Origin: Anaerolineales bacterium UBA1429
GTDB taxonomy: Bacteria > Chloroflexota > Anaerolineae > UBA1429
Assembly (NCBI GenBank): GCA_002329325.1
Contig: DCTX01000082.1
Span: forward strand, 343-26,309
Direction: 5' to 3'
Length of the DNA: 25,967 nt
Shown here: positions 14,580 to 21,814 of the stretch, one piece after another
How the letters are laid out: each line of letters begins with the position of its first letter
Position numbering within the stretch: position 1 is the first letter of the stretch
Position numbers and translations under genes: made by a program
Notes under the pieces: model-generated
Database searches by the model: none
What the model saw: the letters and a program-made list of their open reading frames with translations, nothing else
What the model was told of the DNA's origin: nothing

Positions 14580-15634
14580 CGGATCAGCCCCTTGGCGACC
14601 ATGATCTCGGCGTTGAGGAGCGAGCCGCCCGCCGCGCCCCGGATGGTGTTGTGAGAGAGGGCCACCAGCTTGTAGTCCAGCACTTCGCAGGGGCGGATGC
14701 GCCCGATGGTCACGGCCATGCCGTGGCCGTTATCCCGATCCAAGCGGGTCTGGGGCCGGTCGGGCTCGCTGCGCACCAGGATGGTGGGGTCCACCGCCGA
14801 GGGGCACCCCAGGGCATAGGGCTCGCTCTGGAACGTCGCCAGGGCCTCGGCCAGCTCCTCGGCGCTGGCGTGGCGCTCCAATTCGATGGAGATGACCTCC
14901 ATATGGCCATCGCGCACGGCCACCCGGGTGCAGGTGGGGCTGACGGGGAAGGCGGCGGGGGCGATGCCTCCGTCGGCCGCGTCATAGCGCCCCAGGATTT
15001 TGAGCGGCTCGGTGACCAGCTTGTCTTCCTCGTTGCGGATGTAGGGGATCACGTTGTCCAGCATGTCCATCGAGGGCACGCCGGGATAGCCCGCGCCGGA
15101 GAGGGCCTGCAACGTGGTGACGATGACGCGGCGCAGGCCAAAGGCGTCATAGATCGGCTTGAGGGCCAGGGTCATGCCCACGGTGGAGCAGTTGGGGTCG
15201 GTAACGATGAAGCCTTTATCCCAGCCGCGCCGCGCCCGCTGGGTCTCCAGCAGAGCCAGATGGTCGGCGTTCACCTCGGGGATCAACAGGGGTACGTCGG
15301 GGTCCATACGGTGGGCAGAGGCGTTGCTGAGCACGCCATAGCCGGCGGCAGCGAACTCTTCCTCCACGCCCAGAGCGACGGAGGCGGGCAGCGCCGAGAA
15401 GACGACGCGGCAATCCAGGTTGGGCTCGCAAGGTTGCACCACGAGATCGCGCACATTCTCGGGGCAATCGGCCGAGAGGCGCCAGGTGCAGGCGTCGGCA
15501 TAGCGCCCCCCCGCCGAGCGCTCGGAGGCGGCCAGGGCCGTGATCTCGAACCAGGGATGATCGGCCAGCAGTTGGATGAAACGTTGTCCCACGGCGCCGG
15601 TGGCGCCCAGCACACCCACGGGTATCCGCTGCAT
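14576..15634 (-). CDS. asd: Aspartate-semialdehyde dehydrogenase (archaeal/fungal type)
   Basis: Reduces aspartyl phosphate with NADPH to aspartate semialdehyde, the branch point to lysine, threonine and methionine. The 352-aa product shows the NADP motif GVLGATGAVGQRF (residues 8-19), the active-site cysteine C149 in DPNCST, and VRDGHMEV, holding the catalytic-site His. The HPWFE and ASERSAGG words are those of the archaeal/fungal-type enzyme, not the E. coli type. ATG 15634 is chosen: it lies 1 nt after the lysC stop with GAGGGGG upstream, and the longer open frame would run back into lysC. The stop overlaps the next gene by 4 nt. Confidence 0.93.
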   Translation of the reverse strand: MQRIPVGVLGATGAVGQRFIQLLADHPWFEITALAASERSAGGRYADACTWRLSADCPENVRDLVVQPCEPNLDCRVVFSALPASVALGVEEEFAAAGYGVLSNASAHRMDPDVPLLIPEVNADHLALLETQRARRGWDKGFIVTDPNCSTVGMTLALKPIYDAFGLRRVIVTTLQALSGAGYPGVPSMDMLDNVIPYIRNEEDKLVTEPLKILGRYDAADGGIAPAAFPVSPTCTRVAVRDGHMEVISIELERHASAEELAEALATFQSEPYALGCPSAVDPTILVRSEPDRPQTRLDRDNGHGMAVTIGRIRPCEVLDYKLVALSHNTIRGAAGGSLLNAEIMVAKGLIR

Positions 15635-15635
15635 C

Positions 15636-17069
15636 TTATTCCCCCTCTGCGCTTTCAGGCGCGGCCACGCGCTCCAGGCCAAACTGCCGATGGATAGCGC
15701 GGACCGCCTGGTTCACATCCTCTTGATCCACCACCAGGGAGAGATTGTACTCGGAGGAGCCCTGAGCGATGGAGATGATGTTGATCTCCTGGCTCGCCAG
15801 GGCCGCAAACACCTGGGCGGCGATGCCCGGCTTGCCCAGCAGCCCGGCCCCCACGACGGCGATGATGGCCACCTGATCGAGGCTGCTGACGCTATCGATC
15901 TCGCCGCGCATGATCTCCAGGGCCAGCTCGCGCTCCACGTAGGCCACGGCGGCGGCGGTGTCTATCGTGCGCACCACAAAGCAGATGTTCTGCTCCGAGG
16001 ACGACTGGGTGATCATGAGCACGCTGCCTCCGCTGCGCGCCACCGCCGAGAACACCCGGCCCGCCACGCCGGGCACTCCCTGCATGCCCCGGCCCTGCAC
16101 CGTCACGATGCTCAGGTCGCGGATGGCCGTGATCCCCTTGATCAGGAGATCCTGCGAGGCCGCGTTCGAGATCAGGGTACCGGCATGCTCCGGGTTGAGG
16201 GAGTTGAGCACTCGCACGGGGATCTGGGGCTCCACCACCGGCTGGATCGCCAGGGGGTGCAGCACCTTGGCCCCAAAGTAGGATAGCTCGGCCACCTCGC
16301 CATAGGAGATCTGGGGCATGGTGCGCGCCTCCGGCACGATGCGCGGGTCGGCGGTCATCACGCCGTCCACGTCGGTCCAGATCCAGACCTCGTCGGCGGG
16401 GAGGCAACGCCCCAGCAACGTGGCCGTCAGGTCGCTGCTGCCGCGCCCCAGGGTGGTCACGGCGCCCTCGCGGGTGGCGCCGATGAACCCCGTCACGACG
16501 GGGATGATCCCTTGCTCCAGCAGGGGCAGCAACACGCGGCGCGCACGCTCGGTGGTCTCTGGCATCAAAGGGGTGGCGCTGCCGAAGTTGTTATCCGTCA
16601 GGATCAGTTGAGTCGCCTCGACGGTCTGGGCCGGGTGGCCCTGGCTGCGCAAGGCCGCCGCCACGAGCCGGGCCGAGAGGCGCTCGCCCAGGGCCGAGAC
16701 GGCGTCCAGGCCGCGGGCGGTCAGCTCGCCAAGGGTGTGGATGCTGCTGCAGAGGTTCTCGAAATCCTGGAGCAGGGCGCTCACTTCGGCGCGCAGGCCG
16801 CGGGCATGCTCGGCATCCTGGACGCAATCCTGGATGGCCTGCTCGTGGCGTTGCTGAAGCTCGTCGCGGATCAAACCAAAGGTGCGCCGGTCGCCTGCAG
16901 CGGCGGTGTGCGCCGCATGGCGCAGGTTATCGGTGACCCCGCCCATCGCCGAGACCACCACCACCGGCAGCGCATGAGTCTCGCAGGCAGTGCGTACCAC
17001 GATGCGGGCCACATTGGCCATCCTCGCGCCGGTCCCTACCGATGTGCCTCCGAACTTGCAGACGATCAT
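15636..17069 (-). CDS. lysC: Aspartate kinase with two ACT domains
   Basis: Phosphorylates aspartate, the first step to lysine, threonine and methionine. The 477-aa product starts MIVCKFGGTSVGTG, the catalytic KFGGTS motif. LGRGSSDLTATLL and IWTDVDGVMTADPR complete the amino-acid kinase domain (about residues 1-300). Two ACT domains follow (about 320-390 and 405-465), each with the V-G/P-G-x3-R/Q-VF pattern, so allosteric feedback by lysine and/or threonine is likely. ATG 17069 has AGGAG 8 nt upstream. The frame stays open for 65 codons above, but that stretch contains the promoter and lacks a good start. First gene of lysC-asd-HAD. Confidence 0.94.
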   Translation of the reverse strand: MIVCKFGGTSVGTGARMANVARIVVRTACETHALPVVVVSAMGGVTDNLRHAAHTAAAGDRRTFGLIRDELQQRHEQAIQDCVQDAEHARGLRAEVSALLQDFENLCSSIHTLGELTARGLDAVSALGERLSARLVAAALRSQGHPAQTVEATQLILTDNNFGSATPLMPETTERARRVLLPLLEQGIIPVVTGFIGATREGAVTTLGRGSSDLTATLLGRCLPADEVWIWTDVDGVMTADPRIVPEARTMPQISYGEVAELSYFGAKVLHPLAIQPVVEPQIPVRVLNSLNPEHAGTLISNAASQDLLIKGITAIRDLSIVTVQGRGMQGVPGVAGRVFSAVARSGGSVLMITQSSSEQNICFVVRTIDTAAAVAYVERELALEIMRGEIDSVSSLDQVAIIAVVGAGLLGKPGIAAQVFAALASQEINIISIAQGSSEYNLSLVVDQEDVNQAVRAIHRQFGLERVAAPESAEGE

Positions 17070-17172
17070 TGCGCTTGCTCCTGCCTGGGTGCCAGAATCC
17101 GTGGTCAATCGCCAGTCATGGCGCAGGGGCTCGGCTCTGAGGGGGCGACGATGCCGCGTCAGGATTTCGACC

Positions 17173-17198
17173 CTCTCGGGCGGTCTGCCGTCCGAGAG
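17173..17198 (-). promoter_or_regulatory. Dyad at the 5' end of the lysC transcript
   Basis: Minus-strand CTCTCGG (17198-17192) and CCGAGAG (17179-17173) pair over 7 bp, with an inner CGG/CCG stem, one A-C mismatch and loop CAGA. It begins about 4 nt after the predicted start site. It could be an operator, an mRNA-stabilising 5' hairpin or part of an attenuator; no U-tract follows. Confidence 0.5.
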
Positions 17199-17208
17199 AT
17201 TGTCGGCC

Positions 17209-17237
17209 ATTATACAAGAACATGGGGCCGCCCACAA
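17209..17237 (-). promoter_or_regulatory. Promoter of the lysC-asd-HAD operon
   Basis: Minus-strand TTGTGG (17237-17232), a 17-nt spacer and a perfect TATAAT (17214-17209). The predicted start is near 17202, giving a leader of about 130 nt to the ATG at 17069. Confidence 0.6.
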
Positions 17238-17409
17238 AAGCAGGCCTTGCATCACGGCATGCATCTACCCACGCGGCCCTGGCAAACGCCGACGAGACCT
17301 CTCCATCCTGGTGCGCAGGAGGAGATCGCCTCGCATCGAGGCACAAAAAACTCAAAACAACGGCATAGTAGGCGAAACAGGCTGTGGCCTAAGGCCCGCG
17401 CCCAGGCCC

Positions 17410-17937
17410 TTACCGGCCCGGCGCTCGAATCCCCACCAACAGGCTGCTCCACTCAAAGGGCCGCCACAGTCCGGCCTCATCAGGGCGCAGACTCACCGGT
17501 CGCGGCGAGGCAGCCCCCGAGCAGACCACAAACAGCTTGTAGGGGCCCTTGGCCCGGTCTCCCGAATAGGGATTCGCGGTGCACACGACCTGCCAGGGCG
17601 GAGCGGGCAGCGCATAGCTGTTTTCGGGCGTGGCGTCTCGCACATAGGCCGCGGCCAGGTAAGGATTCTGGGTCATCTGCCGCCGCAAGAGAGCCAGGTC
17701 GCGAGCGGTAAGCTGGCGCCCTCGAGGGCTTGAGGCCGACGGCGCCAGGCGCGCCGCATCCACGGTGGCGGCCAGGCAACGCTCGCCCAACTCGGCCTGA
17801 TCGGCATAGACCAGCAGGGCGACCACCAGAGCCGCTGCGCCGCCTTCGGGACCAGTCGCCAGGCTGGCATGTAGAGCGACAAAGTCTTCCACTGACGTGG
17901 GTCGTGAAGGGATTGAGACGGTAATCGGATCGCTCAT
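17410..17937 (-). CDS. Conserved hypothetical protein, resembles DUF6935
   Basis: A 175-aa protein without signal peptide or membrane helix. The pattern TSVEDFVALHASL, GPEGGAAALVVALLVYA, NPYLAAAYV, NPYSGDRAKGPYKLFVVCSGA and W-x-P-x-EWSSLLVGI matches, from memory, a family (DUF6935-like) of unknown function. Members share the NPYSG and CSGADSPRP-like segments. ATG 17937 has a strong AGGAGG Shine-Dalgarno. It is 35 nt downstream of recF and probably the last gene of the dnaN-recF transcript; a role in replication or repair is not implied by any visible motif. Confidence 0.7.
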   Translation of the reverse strand: MSDPITVSIPSRPTSVEDFVALHASLATGPEGGAAALVVALLVYADQAELGERCLAATVDAARLAPSASSPRGRQLTARDLALLRRQMTQNPYLAAAYVRDATPENSYALPAPPWQVVCTANPYSGDRAKGPYKLFVVCSGAASPRPVSLRPDEAGLWRPFEWSSLLVGIRAPGR

Positions 17938-17972
17938 GCGTCTACCTCCTCAACGGGACGATGTGCGTGTCA

Positions 17973-19217
17973 CTACTCTGGTGTTCGAGAGATGGGCCGC
18001 ACTGTGCCGGCCTCCACCTGCCAGACCTGGGCCTGCTCGACAAAGGCGGGGCCAAAGCCCTCGACGGAGGTAGCCGTCACCAACACCTGCTGCGCCTCGC
18101 CGATGGCCCCCAGCAGGTACTGGCCGCGACGCCGATCCAGCTCCGAGAGGACATCGTCCAGCAGCAGGACGGGCATCTCGCCCACCTGATGCTGCATCAG
18201 GGCCACCTCCGCCAGCTTGAGGGCCAGGGCTGCGGTGCGCTGCTGCCCCCGCGAGCCATAGGTGGTGGCATCAAAGCCGTTGATGATAAAGCGCACGTCG
18301 TCGCGGTGGGGGCCGGTGAGGGTGACGCCGCGGGCGATCTCCTCCCGCTGGCCCCGTTGCAGCGCCTCGGCGAGTTCCTGCTCCAGCCGGGCGATGGCGC
18401 CGCTCTCCGGCGCGTCCAGGCGCCACTCCAGCGCAGGATCGCTCAGGTCGGCCTCGATGGCGCCCATCGGATCGCCCCCGCCCACGGTGTGCTCATAGCG
18501 CAGGGATAGCTCCTCGATGCCGCCGGTGAGGGCCTGCTGGATCTGGCGCGTATCGCGAGCCAGCCGGGCGACGGCCCACAGGCGCCGCGCCATGACATAG
18601 GCGCCCAGGTGGGCCACCTGCCCATCCCAGTAGGCCAGCTCTCTTGGGCGCGAGGCCCGCTCGCGGATCTGGCGCAACAGGGCGTTGCGCTGGCTCAGCA
18701 CGCGGTTGTAGCGTGAGAGGGAACGGCAGTAGTGCTCATCTATCTGGCAGAGGGTGATATCAAGATAGCGGCGGCGGTTGCCGGGGGAGCCAGAGACCAG
18801 GATGATATCCTCGGGCAAAAAGAGCACGACGTTCAGCTTGCCCACGATATCCATGGCGCGCCGGTTGACGCCGTTGTGGCGCAACTGCCGCCGAAAGACG
18901 GCCCCGTTGGAGCCGTTCGCCTCGCTCGGCTCCTGCACCAGCGAGGCTTCGATGACGTGCTCCTGGCCCGCGCGCACAAAGGCCAGCGCCAACTGCGCGT
19001 TGGGGATCACGTCCTCCTGGAGCGATTCCCAGCGGATCAGCTCGCGGTCCAGCGTCGCCAGAGGCGAGCGGGTGGTCGCCAGGTAGTAGATCGCCTCCAG
19101 CAGGTTGGTCTTGCCCTGGGCGTTATCCCCCTGGAGCAGATGCATCTGCGCCGAGAGATCCAGCTCCAGGCGCGCATAGTTGCGATAGTTGAGCAGCTCC
19201 AGGTGACGGATGTACAT
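17973..19217 (-). CDS. recF: DNA replication/repair protein RecF
   Basis: SMC-like ATPase that binds at single/double-strand DNA junctions and helps load RecA in gap repair. The 414-aa product is slightly longer than the usual 360-380. The Walker A motif is GDNAQGKTN (residues 30-37), preceded by the canonical LELLNYRNY start. The ABC signature region is GSRGQQRT, and Walker B is VLLLDDVLSELD with the adjacent D-loop. It starts 8 nt after the dnaN stop, without a clear Shine-Dalgarno, so translational coupling is likely. The dnaN-recF order is the classical origin-region arrangement, here without dnaA upstream in the window. Confidence 0.95.
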   Translation of the reverse strand: MYIRHLELLNYRNYARLELDLSAQMHLLQGDNAQGKTNLLEAIYYLATTRSPLATLDRELIRWESLQEDVIPNAQLALAFVRAGQEHVIEASLVQEPSEANGSNGAVFRRQLRHNGVNRRAMDIVGKLNVVLFLPEDIILVSGSPGNRRRYLDITLCQIDEHYCRSLSRYNRVLSQRNALLRQIRERASRPRELAYWDGQVAHLGAYVMARRLWAVARLARDTRQIQQALTGGIEELSLRYEHTVGGGDPMGAIEADLSDPALEWRLDAPESGAIARLEQELAEALQRGQREEIARGVTLTGPHRDDVRFIINGFDATTYGSRGQQRTAALALKLAEVALMQHQVGEMPVLLLDDVLSELDRRRGQYLLGAIGEAQQVLVTATSVEGFGPAFVEQAQVWQVEAGTVRPISRTPE

Positions 19218-19225
19218 GCCGCGGG

Positions 19226-20356
19226 CTAACGGGCCACCTGCATCGGCATAATGATGTGCACGAATTCGGGGCCGCCTACGGGGCGCAGCACGCCGGGGCT
19301 GGAGGGATCGCGGGTCTCCAGGGCCACCTCGGCGGTGTCTATGGCGCTCAGCGCCTCCTGCAGGTACCGCGCGTTAAAGGCGATCTCGATGGACCCGCCC
19401 TCGACGCGCACATCCAGCTCGCTCACGTTATCGCCATACTCCGAGGAGGTGGCGGCGATGATCAGGCGCCCCAGCCCCTCCTCGCCATTGGGCACCACCT
19501 GCAGGTGACAGATATTGGCCGCATCGCGGGCAAAGATGGCCGCCATGCGCACCGCCTTGAGCAGATCCGCCGTGCCCGCCACCGTGCGGGTGCTGTGCTT
19601 GGTGGGGATGATCTGCCGGTAATCCGGGAAGGTGCCCTCCACAAGCTGCGAGACCAGCTCGGCCGATTCCAGCCGGAAGAAGATCTGGTTGCGGTTGGGC
19701 GAGACCAACACCTGCACCATCTCCTCCTCGCCGACGATGCGGCGCAGCTCCTGCAGTGCGCGGGCGGGCACGATGACGCTCACCTGGCCTTCGGGGCCAT
19801 GGGTGAGGGGCATGGAGCTGACGGAGAGGCGATAGCTATCAGCTGCCGCAAAGGTGAACTTTTCCGCGCCCAGCTCGGCCAGCACGCCCGTGAGCACGGG
19901 GCGGCTCTCATCGGTGGCGGCCGCAAAGGCCACCCGATCGATCATCTGCCGCAAGCTATCGGCCTGGATCTGGATCGGGTCGTTCTCCTCGGGGATCAGG
20001 ATGAGGGGGAACTCTTGCGCGTCTATGCCCTTGATGTTGGCCTCAAAGCGGCCGCACTTGATGTTGAGAGTCTGGGTACGCGTGATCAGCTCCAGGTCCA
20101 CCCGCTCGGGAGGCAGCGAATTGACGAAATCGGTCAGCAAGCGAGCCGGGATGGTGGTGGCGCCCTCGCGCTCCACTTTGGCCCCCACCCGGCAGTTGAT
20201 CCCGATCTCCAGGTTGGTGGCCGAGAGCTTGAGCCGGGATTCCTCGGTGGAGATCAGGATATTCGAGAGCACGGGCAACGTGCTGCGGGTAGCCACGGCG
20301 CGGCCCACAATAGACAGCCCGCGCGCCAGGTTCTCTTGCATACAGGAGACTTTCAT
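19226..20356 (-). CDS. dnaN: DNA polymerase III beta subunit (sliding clamp)
   Basis: Ring-shaped processivity clamp of the replicative polymerase. The 376-aa product has the expected length and three repeated clamp domains. Typical words are MKVSCMQENLARGL, ATNLEIGI, a DSYRLSV segment, and the C-terminal HIIMPMQVAR, matching the family's PMR-like end. ATG 20356 has GAGGAGG 8 nt upstream. It has its own near-consensus promoter and heads the dnaN-recF-DUF6935-like unit. Confidence 0.96.
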   Translation of the reverse strand: MKVSCMQENLARGLSIVGRAVATRSTLPVLSNILISTEESRLKLSATNLEIGINCRVGAKVEREGATTIPARLLTDFVNSLPPERVDLELITRTQTLNIKCGRFEANIKGIDAQEFPLILIPEENDPIQIQADSLRQMIDRVAFAAATDESRPVLTGVLAELGAEKFTFAAADSYRLSVSSMPLTHGPEGQVSVIVPARALQELRRIVGEEEMVQVLVSPNRNQIFFRLESAELVSQLVEGTFPDYRQIIPTKHSTRTVAGTADLLKAVRMAAIFARDAANICHLQVVPNGEEGLGRLIIAATSSEYGDNVSELDVRVEGGSIEIAFNARYLQEALSAIDTAEVALETRDPSSPGVLRPVGGPEFVHIIMPMQVAR

Positions 20357-20388
20357 CGCGTGACCCTCCTCGGTTGGGGACTGCGGGC

Positions 20389-20417
20389 AGTATAAAGCGG
20401 GTGCCAGGGAGCGTCAA
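20389..20417 (-). promoter_or_regulatory. Promoter of dnaN-recF
   Basis: Minus-strand TTGACG (20417-20412), a 17-nt spacer and TATACT (20394-20389), each 5 of 6 to consensus. The leader to the ATG at 20356 is about 26 nt. It lies directly after the hairpin that closes the upstream methyltransferase gene. Confidence 0.75.
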
Positions 20418-20423
20418 GGCTCG

Positions 20424-20455
20424 TGGGTGGGCCGCCCTCGCCTGTGGCCCACCCA
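20424..20455 (-). terminator. Hairpin abutting the methyltransferase stop codon
   Basis: TGGGTGGGCC and GGCCCACCCA form a perfect 10-bp stem with a 12-nt loop, starting at the base next to the methyltransferase TGA (20458-20456). It lies between that gene and the dnaN promoter. No U-tract follows, so termination may be weak or Rho-assisted. Confidence 0.5.
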
Positions 20456-21370
20456 TCATTTGAAGACGTACACGCCGTTCACGATGGGCCAATGGCCCTG
20501 GCAGCGTGGGCAGATAACCCCGTCGGCCCTCTGCTGGAGGGGTTCCTGGCCGCAATCGGGGCAGCGAAAGAGCCTTGCGCGCGGGACGCTCGGAGTTGCC
20601 GCGCTTCCGGGCGCGATGCCCGGCGCCGCCGGCCGCCTCGCCCGCACGAACACGCTGGGGGCCGGCGTCAGCGCCGCGGTGGGGCGCTGCAGCGCGGCAT
20701 CCAGCGCCACCAGCCAGCGGGTGGGCAGATGGCGCTTGAGGAACCCGGCCCGCAGCAGCGAGACCGAGCGGCGGGCCTCGATCTGGAACCCGGCCTCGGC
20801 CAGGCGGGCCTGCACCCAGGCCGGGTGGAAATCGAAATGCAGCTCGGCGAACTCGTAGGGCGCCCGCGCAAAGGGGTTGACGCCGCGGCCCAGCAGGTAG
20901 CGCACCATGTTCTTGAGATGGCGCTTGTTGGCGAACTCGAGCACCAGGGCGCCCTGGGGGCTCAGGATGCGGGCCAGTTGCCCCAGGGCGGCGGGCACGT
21001 CGGCGATGTGATGCAACACCCGCACCATGACGGCGGCGTCCACGGCGCCGGTAGCCAGGGGCAGGCGGTAGAGATCGGCGGCCACGTAGATAAAGCGCTC
21101 ATCGCCAAGCTGCTGGCGGGCGTACTCGAGTTGCGATTGGGAGTAATCCACCAGCACCACTTCCTGGTAGCCCGCGTACAGATCGGCCAGGCGGCCGAAC
21201 CCGGCGCCGATATCCACCAGGCGCTGGCCCGTGGGCGGCAGCAGGCGGCGCAGGGCCACCCGCTCCACGGCGTCCTCATACTCGCGCCCCTGGCCCTGCC
21301 AAAAGTCGGTGCGGTAGGTGCTGGCCTCATAGTCGCAGATGGGCCGATCGGCGTCTGGCGGTGCGCTCAC
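20456..21370 (-). CDS. Class I SAM-dependent methyltransferase with C-terminal zinc-ribbon
   Basis: Predicted cytoplasmic methyltransferase of unknown substrate, 304 aa from the GTG at 21370. Motif I is LVDIGAGFGR (residues 51-60), followed by VVLVDYS, a DAAVMVRVLHHI segment and LVLEFANK: a methyltransferase-11-like Rossmann core (about residues 15-190). After a Pro/Ala-rich linker, the C terminus carries CPDC and CPRC (C270, C273, C287, C290), a Trm112-like zinc-ribbon. The frame is open to an ATG at 21400, but that codon is part of the parS palindrome and has no nearby Shine-Dalgarno. The GTG at 21370 has AGGAGG 4 nt upstream, so I prefer it. Confidence 0.8.
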   Translation of the reverse strand: MSAPPDADRPICDYEASTYRTDFWQGQGREYEDAVERVALRRLLPPTGQRLVDIGAGFGRLADLYAGYQEVVLVDYSQSQLEYARQQLGDERFIYVAADLYRLPLATGAVDAAVMVRVLHHIADVPAALGQLARILSPQGALVLEFANKRHLKNMVRYLLGRGVNPFARAPYEFAELHFDFHPAWVQARLAEAGFQIEARRSVSLLRAGFLKRHLPTRWLVALDAALQRPTAALTPAPSVFVRARRPAAPGIAPGSAATPSVPRARLFRCPDCGQEPLQQRADGVICPRCQGHWPIVNGVYVFK

Positions 21371-21383
21371 GCAGCCTCCTGGA

Positions 21384-21399
21384 TGTTTCACGTAAAACA
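21384..21399. promoter_or_regulatory. parS: parS-like ParB (Spo0J) binding site
   Basis: TGTTTCACGTAAAACA matches the bacterial parS consensus TGTTTCACGTGAAACA at 15 of 16 positions (G to A at position 11). It extends to the usual flanking A and T, giving the MFHVKH translation often seen for parS. It lies between divergent promoters and 1 kb from dnaN-recF, the normal origin-proximal setting of parS. Confidence 0.8.
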
Positions 21400-21439
21400 T
21401 GCGGCCAGCGACGCCCTCTCCTCCGCCGACCGGTACGGC

Positions 21440-21468
21440 ATTCTAGCGGCGCGAGGGCGCGCTGTCAA
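21440..21468 (-). promoter_or_regulatory. Promoter of the methyltransferase gene
   Basis: Minus-strand TTGACA (21468-21463, full consensus), a 17-nt spacer and TAGAAT (21445-21440, 5 of 6). The predicted start near 21433 places the parS site inside the 5' leader, upstream of the GTG start. Confidence 0.7.
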
Positions 21469-21532
21469 AGCCCGGACCGGGACGCCACGCCCGCCGCCTA
21501 CGCTGCCCTCGTCCATGGGCCTCGCCACCGAA

Positions 21533-21561
21533 TTGACAGCCGTCTGGCTCTGTGCTATCTT
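21533..21561 (+). promoter_or_regulatory. Promoter of the aromatic amino acid operon
   Basis: TTGACA (21533-21538, full consensus), a 17-nt spacer and TATCTT (21556-21561, 4 of 6). The predicted start near 21568 leaves a leader of about 275 nt before aroH, which holds the leader peptide and attenuator. Confidence 0.7.
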
Positions 21562-21589
21562 GCAGGCAATCTTTCGGGAGGCAGCCACG

Positions 21590-21751
21590 GTGCTTCACAG
21601 CACGGCTCGCAAAGAGACGCTGGATCGCCATGCCAGGGGGCGCCAAGCCCCTGATTCCGGTTGCCCTGCCCCTTGCAGCGCTTTTGAGGCCTACTTTTAT
21701 TATCCCCGCTCCATAGCGGGGATTTGCGCGCTGCACCCTAGGGAGAGCTAG
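21590..21751 (+). CDS. Phe/Tyr leader peptide of the aro operon (53 aa)
   Basis: A short ORF starting with GTG, 8 nt after a GGGAGG Shine-Dalgarno (21576-21581), ending at TAG 21749-21751. Codons 32-38 read TTT GAG GCC TAC TTT TAT TAT, giving FEAYFYY: two Phe and three Tyr in seven codons, with no Trp. The ORF lies between a promoter and an intrinsic terminator just ahead of genes for chorismate and tyrosine synthesis. This is the pattern of a leader peptide sensing charged tRNA-Phe and tRNA-Tyr. It is longer than the classical 15-30 aa leaders. A small stem (GTGCT 21590-21594, AGCAC 21599-21603) covers the start codon. It would act in cis by ribosome position, with no product function needed. 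Confidence 0.75.
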   Translation: MLHSTARKETLDRHARGRQAPDSGCPAPCSAFEAYFYYPRSIAGICALHPRES

Positions 21752-21814
21752 AAGCCTCCCAGAAACCCAAAAAGGTTACCCAGAGCGTGGAGCGCGGACT
21801 CCACGCTCTTTTTT
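21674..21814 (+). promoter_or_regulatory. Four-segment transcription attenuator (Phe/Tyr responsive)
   Basis: Segment 1 TGCAGCGC (21674-21681), just before the Phe/Tyr codons, pairs perfectly with segment 2 GCGCTGCA (21728-21735), enclosing a hairpin (21702-21709 with 21716-21723). Segment 2 CGCGCTGCAC (21727-21736) alternatively pairs 9 of 10 with segment 3 GTGGAGCGCG (21787-21796), the 5' arm of the terminator. Segments 3 and 4 form the terminator. A ribosome stalled at 21683-21703 would mask segment 1 and free segment 2 to form the antiterminator. A ribosome reaching the stop at 21749 would partly mask segment 2 and allow termination. An extra 7-bp antiterminator pairing (21707-21713 with 21788-21794) is possible. 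Confidence 0.75.
21782..21814 (+). terminator. Intrinsic terminator of the aro leader
   Basis: AGAGCGTGGAG (21782-21792), loop CGCGGA and CTCCACGCTCT (21799-21809) form a perfect 11-bp GC-rich stem. A run of six T (21809-21814) follows directly. It lies 31 nt before the aroH start and no coding gene ends just upstream, so its role is attenuation, not end-of-gene termination. Confidence 0.92.

Larger units (their letters stand above)
17070..17409. other. 340-nt intergenic region upstream of lysC
   Basis: Holds the lysC leader (17070 to about 17202), its 5'-end dyad and its promoter. Beyond that are a perfect small hairpin (GCCTCG 17328-17333, CGAGGC 17337-17342) flanked by an A-rich stretch, and GC-rich DNA after the DUF6935-like stop with GGCC-rich partial dyads. 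The T-run on the minus strand precedes rather than follows the hairpin, so it is not a standard terminator. No convincing ORF or riboswitch was found. Confidence 0.6.

Noticed and set aside
17070..17202. Lysine riboswitch upstream of lysC
   Set aside because: The leader is only about 130 nt, shorter than a lysine aptamer plus expression platform, and I see neither the conserved junction motifs nor a terminator.
17070..17264. 65-codon N-terminal extension of aspartate kinase
   Set aside because: The extension contains the -10 box and the dyad and lacks a good start. KFGGTS belongs within the first ten residues, as given by the ATG at 17069 with AGGAG.
17328..17342. Intrinsic terminator after the DUF6935-like gene
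   Set aside because: The 6-bp hairpin is perfect, but the T-run on the transcribed strand comes before it, not after.
21361..21400. ATG at 21400 as the methyltransferase start
   Set aside because: The codon is part of the parS palindrome, which reads MFYVKH on this strand. It has no Shine-Dalgarno at a usable distance, whereas the GTG at 21370 has AGGAGG close by.
21727..21814. T-box riboswitch in the aro leader
   Set aside because: GTGGAGCGCGG faintly resembles the T-box core, but the AGGGTGGNACCGCG consensus, a recognisable Stem I and an AGTA bulge are missing. The Phe/Tyr leader ORF and segment pairing explain the region better.
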